Shown: piece after piece, positions 1-5,629 of the stretch
How the letters are laid out: each line of letters opens with the position of its first letter
How positions within the stretch are numbered: the stretch's first letter is position 1
Source: DATKSS01 sp035533335
GTDB taxonomy: Bacteria; Chloroflexota; Dormibacteria; Dormibacterales; Dormibacteraceae
DNA length: 8,564 nucleotides
NCBI GenBank assembly: GCA_035533335.1
Contig: DATLUC010000139.1
Coordinates: forward strand, 1-8,564
Direction of reading: 5' to 3'
Notes under the pieces: generated by a model
Database searches by the model: none
The model's input: only the letters and a program-made list of their open reading frames with translations
What the model was told of the DNA's origin: nothing
Translations under genes and position numbers: made by a program

Positions 1-33
1 GGACCCGGCTCACCCATCAAGTTGCACCCCCTT

Positions 34-72
34 GGCGGGGCCTTCCACTCCCGGACAGGCCCTTGCCCCGCC
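34..72. terminator. Possible hairpin downstream of the CPBP protease gene
   Basis: An 8-base perfect inverted repeat lies here: GGCGGGGC at 34-41 and GCCCCGCC at 65-72. A competing inner pairing is GGGCCT at 38-43 with AGGCCC at 57-62. The site is 54 to 92 bases past the stop of the minus-strand protease gene, where a transcript end is expected. No T-run follows on either strand, so it is not a classical intrinsic terminator, and in G+C-rich DNA such a repeat can arise by chance. The rest of 1-125 shows no convincing gene. Confidence 0.25.
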
Positions 73-125
73 TGCGCACCGTATATCGAACCTAATGGGA
101 GCCACTCCAAGGGCAACCCAGCTGG

Positions 126-1085
126 TTAAGGCGCGCTCACGGTCGAGGCCGTGCGCTGGCGCCTGCTGGACCAGATCCCATAGGCAGAAAGCGCCAGGAG
201 GACCAGGTCCACGCCCGCTCCTACGCCCAACGCGGCGCCCGAGAGCGCGATCCCTCCGAGCAGGTTGTAGCTGGTGTGGCAGAGGCTCGAAGTGGTGGTA
301 TTGGTGTACTTCCGGACCACGCCCAGGCCGATCGCCAGCACGAACACGGCCAGCAAATCGAGCGAGAAACCGTACTGGGTGTGGATGGAGGTGAAGAGCA
401 GCGCGGTGGGGACGATCCCCAGGCGCGGCTGCAACGCTCCGCGGAACAGGATCTCCTCGCAGATTCCCGGGGCGAGAGCCAGCGCGGCTATGCCGAACGG
501 CCCGCCCAGGCCCCCGAAAACGTGCTGGGTCGTGACGTCCACCTGCTGCGCCACCTGCGGCGAGACGGTGTGGTTCAGCGCATCCATCGCACTACCGAAT
601 CCGAAGAACAAGCCGGCCGTGGCGAGCGCCAGGGGCACCTGCCACCACTTCGGAACCACGACCCCAAGCCGCTCCAGCGCCGCAGCCGTGTTGCGCCGCG
701 TGAAGATACCGACCCCGGCCAGCCCCAGGATGAGGAACGGGATCTCCTGCAGGACGAGGTCACCGAGGGACAGCGGTGCCTGGGACTGGTCGGAGGCCAG
801 GACGTTGGTGAAGATGACCGATGTGATCTGCGTGCCGAACAGGATCACGGCGAGCACGAGGGCCAGCGCGTGCACGGGGCTGTCCGGATCGATTGGAATC
901 ACGCGTGCCAGCCGTTCGCGCAAGGGCCTGGACACGAGCGCCGCCGCGGCAAAGCCGCTCGCCATCGTGCCGATGTCGAGGCCGAGCCTGGCGTTTGCGC
1001 CTACACCTCCAGCCAGCACCGGCGCGCCGGCGAGGTCGAGCGCCCCCAACAAGAAGAAGACTCCGGCCGTGAGCCCGCCGATCAC
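126..1085 (-). CDS. CPBP-family intramembrane metalloprotease (Abi/CAAX-like)
   Basis: Multi-pass membrane protein of the CPBP family (Abi; related to CAAX prenyl endopeptidase Rce1), a group of intramembrane metalloproteases. The three family motifs are present when residues are numbered from the GTG at 1085: EExxxR at E210-E211-R215 within ICEEILFRG, FxxxH at F231-H235, and HxxxN at H270-N274. These supply the presumed catalytic glutamate and metal-binding residues. Hydrophobic segments lie near residues 5-20, 72-95, 112-128, 150-165, 195-208, 242-258 and 276-303. The gene is last in the minus-strand cluster after nfeD and slipin. The start is doubtful: the GTG has no visible ribosome binding site, and the frame stays open to 1220, encoding another hydrophobic stretch (see findings). 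Substrate unknown. Bacterial members have been linked to bacteriocin immunity and protein processing, but nothing here decides this. Family assignment is firm; start and role are not. Confidence 0.88.
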   Translation of the reverse strand: MIGGLTAGVFFLLGALDLAGAPVLAGGVGANARLGLDIGTMASGFAAAALVSRPLRERLARVIPIDPDSPVHALALVLAVILFGTQITSVIFTNVLASDQSQAPLSLGDLVLQEIPFLILGLAGVGIFTRRNTAAALERLGVVVPKWWQVPLALATAGLFFGFGSAMDALNHTVSPQVAQQVDVTTQHVFGGLGGPFGIAALALAPGICEEILFRGALQPRLGIVPTALLFTSIHTQYGFSLDLLAVFVLAIGLGVVRKYTNTTTSSLCHTSYNLLGGIALSGAALGVGAGVDLVLLALSAYGIWSSRRQRTASTVSAP

Positions 1086-1198
1086 CGCGGTCGCCGTTCG
1101 CGCCCACGGCTTCCCGACGGCGGAGTTCGCGGCCAGGATCAGAGGCAGCGGCGTGAGCGTGACGAGCGCCGCGCTCGCGTCGAGATACAGGTGAGCGG

Positions 1199-2020
1199 TC
1201 AGCCCGACTTCGCGCCCTTGTCAGGAGCCGGGAGGGGTGGGGGCGCCGAGCTGTCGAGGCGCTTGCCGAACTCGATGAGGGGAGTGATCAGCTCGATGGG
1301 GAATGGCAGCAGGATGGTCGTGTTCTTCTCCGACCCGATCTCGACCATGGTCTGGAGAAAGCGGAGCTGCAGCGCGCCCTGTTGAGAGGAGATGACCTGT
1401 GCCGCGTTGGCCAGGGTCTGCGAAGCCTGGAACTCTCCGTCGGCGTTGATTATCTTGGCCCGCTTCTCACGCTCAGCCTCGGCCTGCTTGGCCATGGCCC
1501 GCTGCATCGTGCTCGGAAGCTCCACGTCCTTGATCTCGACCACGGCCACCTTGATGCCCCAGGGCTCGGTCTGCTCGTCGATGATCTTCTGCAGGTTCTG
1601 GTTGATCTTCTCGCGGTTGGCCAGCAGCTCGTCGAGAGTGGCCTGGCCGAGAGCCGCACGCAGCGTCGTCTGGGCGATCTGCGAGGTGGCGTTGATGTAG
1701 TTCAGGACCTGCGTCACCGCCTTGCGCGCGTCGATCACCTGGAAATAGATCACGGCGTTGACCTTGGCCGTCACGTTGTCGTTGGTGATCACCTCCTGGG
1801 GAGGCACCTCGAGCGTGATCGTGCGGAGGTCGATCTTGACCAGGCGATCGATGCCGAAAGGGATGATGAAGAAAAGGCCCGGGCCCTTCAGCGGGATCAA
1901 CCGGCCCAGGCGGAACACCACGCCACGCTCGTACTCGGTCGCGATCCGAAGGCTGGAGAAAAGGATGACGAGAACGAGGACGATGACCACCGCCAGGATG
2001 ACGAGCGATGTGACGTCCAT
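1199..2020 (-). CDS. Slipin/stomatin-like SPFH (band 7) membrane scaffold protein
   Basis: A 273-residue protein of the SPFH/band 7 family, slipin (prokaryotic stomatin) type. Residues 1-22 are one hydrophobic membrane anchor (DVTSLVILAVVIVLVLVILF). The SPFH domain follows from about 25 to 190, with the typical ERGVVFRLGR (31-40), GPGLFFIIP (46-54) and a VPPQEVITNDN motif (72-82). An alanine/charged helical part (about 170-215) probably drives oligomerisation. The hydrophobic tail NTTILLPFPIELITPL (233-248) matches the region that archaeal NfeD-type PH1510 is known to cut in its stomatin partner. A proline-rich end follows. The ATG at 2020 shares one base with the TAA stop of the upstream nfeD gene and has a GGAGG site 10 bases before it, so translation is probably coupled. 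An in-frame upstream start at 2143 is rejected: its extension is nfeD antiphase sequence. Such proteins form ring-like assemblies that organise membrane domains. QmcA is a related family, but the nfeD neighbour fits slipin better. Confidence 0.93.
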   Translation of the reverse strand: MDVTSLVILAVVIVLVLVILFSSLRIATEYERGVVFRLGRLIPLKGPGLFFIIPFGIDRLVKIDLRTITLEVPPQEVITNDNVTAKVNAVIYFQVIDARKAVTQVLNYINATSQIAQTTLRAALGQATLDELLANREKINQNLQKIIDEQTEPWGIKVAVVEIKDVELPSTMQRAMAKQAEAEREKRAKIINADGEFQASQTLANAAQVISSQQGALQLRFLQTMVEIGSEKNTTILLPFPIELITPLIEFGKRLDSSAPPPLPAPDKGAKSG

Positions 2021-3342
2021 TAGTTCTTCTCCTCCACTTCTGCGTTCTCGCCGGGCACCACGTCGAGCTCCAGCCCTCTGCGCCCGACCACTATCACCGG
2101 CGACCCTGCATGGATCGTGGCCGGGGCGGCAACGGCCTTCCACAGCGCACCTGCGACAAAGACTAGCCCCTCCGGGGCGAGCTCCTCGCGCGCCTCGCCC
2201 ACCGAGCCGACAAGGCTCTCGGCTCCAGCGAACACCGGACGGTGGCGCGCGGCGACGACCTTGCGGATCAAGACGGCGAAGAACGCAAGCGTGAGCAGGC
2301 CCGTGACGAGCGAGACCCAGGGATTGACGCCCAGGCCGACCGGTCCCGTGTTGATCAGAAACGCCATCCCGAAGACGAGCGCGAACACGCCTCCCACGCT
2401 GAGGATGCCGTGCGTCGGCGCTTTCAAGTCGGCGATGAACAGGACGAAGGCGAGCAGCATCATCAAGGCCCCGGCGATGTTCACGGGCAGGTTGGCGAGG
2501 GAGACTATGGCCAGAATCGCCGCCAACCCGCCGATGACGCCAGGCAGGATCGCCCCCGGCGACGACATCTCCGTGATGATGCCGTAGCCCGCCACGATGA
2601 TCAGCAGCGCCGCGACGGTGGGGTCGATCAGGGCGTTCAGGAACACCTGCCAGAACGGCATCGGGAAGTCGCCGATCTGGGCGCCTGCGGTGTGCAGCAC
2701 CAAGGTCCCGCCGGCGCGCGGCAGCGAACGTCCGTCGACCTGGTTCATCAAGGCCGCGGGATCAGCAGCCTCGACGTCGGCGACGTGGAGGCTGACCGCC
2801 TGCTCGGCGTTGATGTTCACGCTGTTGCGCACGGCCTGCTCCGCCCAGTCCGCGTTGCGGCCGTGCATCGAGGCCAGGGCGCGGACCCGCGTCACCGCGT
2901 CGTTCAAGACCTTGGTGCCGAGGTCTCCGGTGAGGTTTGCCCCGGACGCGTCGATGGGGTGCGCCGAGCCGATGTTGGTGTCCGGCGCCATGGCGAGAAC
3001 GTCGGCAGCCTGGGCCACGAACAAGCCGGCGGAGGCGGCGCGCGCGCCGCTCGGGTAAACGAAAACGATCACGGGAACGGTGGAGTTGAGCAGGCTCGTC
3101 ACGATGTCGTCCATGGAGGTGGAGATGCCGCCCGGGGTGTTCATCACGACCAGCAGGGCGTCGGCGTGGTCCGCCTCGGCACGGCTCACGGAGCTCTCGA
3201 TGTACGCCGCCATGATCGTGTTGATGTCGCCGGTGAGGTCCGCCTGCTCGACGCGGGGGGTGGCCGCCGACGCGGTCAAAGGCGAGAGGGCGGCCAGCGC
3301 GAACAGGCAGCTCACGAATCGCAGCGCAGAGCGCTGGCGCAT
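2020..3342 (-). CDS. NfeD-type membrane-bound serine protease (ClpP-class, long form)
   Basis: A 440-residue long-form NfeD protein (NfeD1b/PH1510 type). Domains in order: a signal peptide at 1-27 (arginines, a hydrophobic core, then TASA/AT as likely cleavage site); a ClpP-like serine protease domain at about 30-215; about five hydrophobic membrane segments near 240-258, 264-283, 287-304, 313-331 and 343-361; and a C-terminal OB-fold NfeD domain at about 373-432. The catalytic Ser104 sits in SGARAASAG. Lys144 in GTKVLNDAV lines up with the Lys of the Ser-Lys dyad of PH1510. NTPGG (68-72) and APDTNIGSAHP (119-129) are also typical. Family members cut the hydrophobic tail of their partner stomatin, and that partner is the next gene, overlapping by one base. 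The ATG at 3342 is chosen because it starts the signal peptide; the longer frame to 3558 runs over the divergent gene. Early-starting long forms lacking a lipobox are normal here; Cys12 is too early for a lipoprotein. Confidence 0.93.
   Translation of the reverse strand: MRQRSALRFVSCLFALAALSPLTASAATPRVEQADLTGDINTIMAAYIESSVSRAEADHADALLVVMNTPGGISTSMDDIVTSLLNSTVPVIVFVYPSGARAASAGLFVAQAADVLAMAPDTNIGSAHPIDASGANLTGDLGTKVLNDAVTRVRALASMHGRNADWAEQAVRNSVNINAEQAVSLHVADVEAADPAALMNQVDGRSLPRAGGTLVLHTAGAQIGDFPMPFWQVFLNALIDPTVAALLIIVAGYGIITEMSSPGAILPGVIGGLAAILAIVSLANLPVNIAGALMMLLAFVLFIADLKAPTHGILSVGGVFALVFGMAFLINTGPVGLGVNPWVSLVTGLLTLAFFAVLIRKVVAARHRPVFAGAESLVGSVGEAREELAPEGLVFVAGALWKAVAAPATIHAGSPVIVVGRRGLELDVVPGENAEVEEKN
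2031..2035 (-). promoter_or_regulatory. Ribosome binding site of the slipin gene
   Basis: On the minus strand GGAGG lies inside GTGGAGGAGAAG, 10 bases before the ATG at 2020 and within the last codons of nfeD. It fixes the slipin start at 2020 rather than further upstream. Confidence 0.75.
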
Positions 3343-3349
3343 GGCACCG

Positions 3350-3355
3350 AGTATG
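3350..3355 (-). promoter_or_regulatory. Possible -10 box of the nfeD-slipin-protease cluster
   Basis: On the minus strand CATACT matches four of six bases of TATAAT and ends 7 bases before the nfeD ATG at 3342. Transcription starting at the usual distance would begin at or next to the ATG, giving a leaderless mRNA. This agrees with the lack of a clear Shine-Dalgarno site before that ATG. No convincing -35 box at normal spacing was found; a TTTACA at 3379-3384 is 23 bases away, which is too far. Confidence 0.25.
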
Positions 3356-3435
3356 GCAATCCGGGACCGTCTCTGCGATGTAAAACGTGGAACATGGCGT
3401 CCGCTGGCGCTCCCGGGCGCCCCCATGGCCGGGCG

Positions 3436-3441
3436 TAGAAT
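3436..3441 (+). promoter_or_regulatory. Possible -10 box of the sigma-like/glycine cleavage operon
   Basis: TAGAAT matches five of six bases of the -10 consensus and lies 8 bases before the ATG at 3450, so the transcript would start at about the first codon (leaderless). It stands out in G+C-rich surroundings. No -35 match was found at 16-18 bases upstream. The same hexamer recurs at 8453-8458 after the operon. The whole divergent intergenic region is 3343-3449, too short for a glycine riboswitch and a normal leader. Confidence 0.38.
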
Positions 3442-3449
3442 CGAGCGAG

Positions 3450-4100
3450 ATGGGGCTCTACACGAACCGGGAAGGTGACTCCCGCCCGCTGCCTCCCATG
3501 GGCGGCGACGAGGCACTGCTGCGCGAGCTGCGCCGGCAGGCACGCAGCCGTGAACCACTCAAGCCCGCAGACGAGGAGCGCCTGATTCACCAGGCCGCGC
3601 TCGGTGACCGCGCCAGTGAAGATCGCCTCGTCGCGGCCAACCTGACCATGGTCATCCGCCTCGCCACGGAGCGAGGCGAGCAAGGGGTTTCGGTCCTCGA
3701 CCTCGTCCAGGAAGGCTCGATCGGGCTCGTCGAAGCCGTACGCAGTTTCTCGACCAGCGGCGAGACGAACTTTGCCGGCTACGCCGAGCGGAAGGTGGTC
3801 CAGCAGATGGAGTCCGCGATCGCCACCGAGACCGCCGCGGTTCGCGACGCCCAGCTTCTCGTGGCTGCGGCGACGGACTACGAGCGGGCCCAGGTGGTGC
3901 TTCGGCGCGAGCTGCAGCGGGAGCCGGTCGCTGCTGAGATCGCCGAAAAGCTCGAATGGACGGTCGACCGCACGCTTTACGTGGCGCAGGTCGTGGCCGA
4001 TGCGCGACGCAGGCACGACGAGGAGATGCTCGCGTTCATCGACCCCGAGGCCTTGGATTTCGACATCGATCAAGACGAGCGCCCCGAACTTGACGCCTAA
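3450..4100 (+). CDS. Sigma-70-like protein lacking region 4
   Basis: A 216-residue protein related to the sigma-70 family. Residues 20-52 resemble region 1.2. Residues 57-127 resemble region 2, with ANLTMVI, then VLDLVQEGSIGLVEAVRSF (82-100), the core-RNA-polymerase-binding hallmark of region 2.2. Residues 140-186 resemble region 3, including LRRELQREPVAAEIAEKLEW (151-170). An acidic tail (195-216) resembles the 3.2 linker, and the protein then stops: there is no helix-turn-helix region 4 to read a -35 box. In the region 2.3/2.4 stretch YAERKVVQQMESAI, which aligns without gaps to YATWWIRQAITRSI of primary sigma factors, the DNA-melting Trp pair is Arg-Lys. It may therefore bind polymerase without acting as a normal promoter-reading sigma factor. 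The ATG at 3450 is preferred over a GTG at 3387, whose extension has no sigma similarity. The 3' end overlaps gcvT by 11 bases, so it heads the glycine cleavage operon. Family membership is firm; function is unknown. Confidence 0.85.
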   Translation: MGLYTNREGDSRPLPPMGGDEALLRELRRQARSREPLKPADEERLIHQAALGDRASEDRLVAANLTMVIRLATERGEQGVSVLDLVQEGSIGLVEAVRSFSTSGETNFAGYAERKVVQQMESAIATETAAVRDAQLLVAAATDYERAQVVLRRELQREPVAAEIAEKLEWTVDRTLYVAQVVADARRRHDEEMLAFIDPEALDFDIDQDERPELDA

Positions 4101-5214
4101 CGCACCCCTGCGCACGCCGCTTTACGACCGCCACGTCGCGCTCGGCGGACGGATGGTGGACTTCGGCGGCTGGGACATGGCGCAGCAATACACGTCGATT
4201 CGTGACGAGCACTTCGCTGTCCGCGAGGCCGCCGGCCTCTTCGACGTGTCACACATGGGCAGGTTGATCGTCGAGGGCGCGGGGGCGGAGGCGTTTCTGC
4301 AGCAGCTGCTTACCAACGACATCGCCGCCGTCGAGCCGGGACATGCCGTCTATACCCTCATGTGCAAGGAAGACGGCGGAGTCGTCGACGACCTCGTGGT
4401 GTACCGCGAAACCGGGGAGCGTTTCCTGGTCGTGGTCAACGCGGCCAATCGGGACAAGGACACCGCATGGATGCGCGGGCATGTCCAAGACCAGGTCTCG
4501 ATGGTCGACCAGACCCTGGACCTGGGCCTCATCGCGTTCCAGGGCCCCCGCGCGCACGAGCTGATGCCGGACGACAGCTCCGCCACCGAGGGAATCCCTT
4601 ATTTCGGTTTTCAGCCCGGCCGCGTCGCGGGCATCGACGCGCTGATCTCCCGCACCGGCTACACGGGCGAGGACGGTTTCGAGCTGTTCGTCCAATCCGA
4701 CAAGATCGGCGGAGTCTGGGACGCGATCCTGGCCACGGGCAAGAGCGCCGGAGTCCTGCCCGCCGGCCTCGGCGCCCGCGACGCAACGCGGCTCGAGGCG
4801 GCGCTGCGCCTCTACGGCAACGACATGGACGAGTCGGTCAACCCTTATGAAGCCGGGCTCGGCTGGACCGTCAAGCTCGCCAAGGCGGACTTCATCGGCA
4901 AGGCTGCGCTGGCGCGCGTCAAACAAGAGGGACCTCGCCGCACCCTGGTTGGCCTGAAGACCGACCCGGCCAACATCCCGCGGCACGGCGCCGCCGTCGC
5001 AGTCGGCGGAAAGCGCGTCGGGGCGGTGACGAGCGGCACCTATTCGTTCTTCCTCGGGCACCCGATCGCGCTCGCCCTGGTGGAAGCCGCATCATTGCGA
5101 GTCGGAGACAGGGTCGTGGTCGACGTGCGTGGCCGGGAGGCCCCCGCCGAGGTGGTGAAGCTTCCCTTCTACCGGGGCTCCGCGCGCTCGGCGGGCACCC
5201 CCGCCAGGTCCTGA
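4090..5214 (+). CDS. gcvT: Glycine cleavage system T protein (aminomethyltransferase)
   Basis: A 374-residue aminomethyltransferase, the usual family length. It takes the aminomethyl group from the lipoyl arm of the H protein and passes it to tetrahydrofolate, giving methylene-THF and ammonia in the cytoplasm. Family signatures are in order: TPLYDRHVALGGRMVDFGGW (9-28), GLFDVSHMGRL (49-59), GGVVDDLVVY (96-105, with the conserved catalytic Asp at 100/101), QGPRAHELM (151-159), RTGYTGEDGFELF (188-200), ARDATRLEAALRLYGNDM (229-246) and, in the C-terminal barrel, GAVTSGTYS (311-319). The start is TTG at 4090, giving Met-Thr-Pro-Asn before the conserved TPLY block. No in-frame ATG or GTG keeps that block; the first ATG would remove the first 21 residues. 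The TTG lies inside the end of the sigma-like gene (11-base overlap, other frame), suggesting coupled translation. No clear Shine-Dalgarno site is seen. gcvH follows after 37 bases. Confidence 0.96.
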   Translation: MTPNAPLRTPLYDRHVALGGRMVDFGGWDMAQQYTSIRDEHFAVREAAGLFDVSHMGRLIVEGAGAEAFLQQLLTNDIAAVEPGHAVYTLMCKEDGGVVDDLVVYRETGERFLVVVNAANRDKDTAWMRGHVQDQVSMVDQTLDLGLIAFQGPRAHELMPDDSSATEGIPYFGFQPGRVAGIDALISRTGYTGEDGFELFVQSDKIGGVWDAILATGKSAGVLPAGLGARDATRLEAALRLYGNDMDESVNPYEAGLGWTVKLAKADFIGKAALARVKQEGPRRTLVGLKTDPANIPRHGAAVAVGGKRVGAVTSGTYSFFLGHPIALALVEAASLRVGDRVVVDVRGREAPAEVVKLPFYRGSARSAGTPARS

Positions 5215-5239
5215 GCAAAACGCGGCTTGAACACACAAG

Positions 5240-5245
5240 AAGGAG
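5240..5245 (+). promoter_or_regulatory. Ribosome binding site of gcvH
   Basis: AAGGAG, in the run AGAAGGAGAG, lies 6 bases before the ATG at 5252. It is the clearest Shine-Dalgarno site of the operon and may give the H protein, needed in excess as the shuttle, a higher translation rate. That last point is inference. Confidence 0.7.
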
Positions 5246-5251
5246 AGTCGA

Positions 5252-5629
5252 ATGGCTGACCGGCGCTACACCAAGTCGCACGAGTGGGTCACGGTCGACG
5301 GCAAGACCGCGACGGTCGGCATCACTGACTTCGCGCAAGCGCAGCTGGGCGATGTCGTCTTCCTGGAGCTTCCCAGCACCGGCCGCAAGGTCGCGGAAAG
5401 GGAGAGCTTCGGCGTTGTGGAGTCGGTCAAGGCGGCCAGCGACCTCTACTCGCCGGTGGCGGGCCGCATCACGGCGGTCAACGAGAAGCTGGCCGGCAAA
5501 CCTGAGCTGATCAACTCGGACCCTTATGGCGACGGCTGGCTCCTGAAGCTCGAGCTGACCGGCGAGCTTCCGGCGGACCTGCTCGACGAGGCCGCCTACC
5601 AGAAGGTCACGGAGGCCTCCGCGCACTAG
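5252..5629 (+). CDS. gcvH: Glycine cleavage system H protein (lipoyl carrier)
   Basis: A 125-residue H protein of normal length. Its lipoylated lysine shuttles the methylamine group from the P protein to the T protein and the reducing equivalents to the L protein. The lipoylation site is Lys60 in the signature SFGVVESVKAASDLYSPVAG (52-71). Other family marks are YTKSHEWV (6-13), VGITDFAQAQLGDVVFLELP (22-41) and LINSDPYGDGWL (86-97). The fold is a single lipoyl domain with a C-terminal helix. The ATG has a strong ribosome binding site. The TAG stop is followed immediately, with no gap, by the GTG of gcvPA. Attachment of the lipoate needs lipoyl transfer enzymes that are not in this window. Confidence 0.97.
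   Translation: MADRRYTKSHEWVTVDGKTATVGITDFAQAQLGDVVFLELPSTGRKVAERESFGVVESVKAASDLYSPVAGRITAVNEKLAGKPELINSDPYGDGWLLKLELTGELPADLLDEAAYQKVTEASAH
5611..5620 (+). repeat. Ten-base perfect palindrome at the gcvH/gcvPA junction
   Basis: GGAGGCCTCC is a perfect palindrome in the last codons of gcvH, 10 to 19 bases before the gcvPA GTG at 5630. Its left half, GGAGG, is the only Shine-Dalgarno-like sequence for gcvPA. Its spacing of 14 bases is long, and the palindrome's tight self-complementarity makes a stable intramolecular hairpin unlikely because there is no loop. It may be coincidence in G+C-rich coding DNA. Confidence 0.35.

Noticed and set aside
92..103. T-loop-like GGTTCGA on the minus strand suggesting a tRNA
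   Set aside because: No matching acceptor, anticodon or D-arm stems were found around it.
276..1385. Long plus-strand frames opposite the CPBP protease and slipin genes
   Set aside because: Their translations are Arg/Gln/Asp-rich with no domain, while the minus strand encodes conserved membrane proteins.
3276..3342. Lipoprotein signal in NfeD
   Set aside because: The only cysteine (residue 12, in FVSC) is too early in the hydrophobic core and lacks a proper lipobox; TASA/AT at 24-28 fits ordinary signal peptidase.
2242..3438. 398-codon open frame on the plus strand opposite nfeD
   Set aside because: It is antisense to a gene with clear protease motifs, and its translation is full of Arg, Gly, Asp and His with no domain. 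Such frames are expected opposite G+C-rich genes.
3343..3449. Glycine riboswitch ahead of the glycine cleavage operon
   Set aside because: The gap is about 107 bases, the likely transcript starts at the ATG, and no tandem aptamer-like pattern is seen. gcvT itself has no leader because it overlaps the upstream gene.
2020..3558. Longer nfeD product starting at 3558
   Set aside because: The extra 72 residues overlap the divergent sigma-like gene and precede a clear signal peptide, which must be at the N-terminus.
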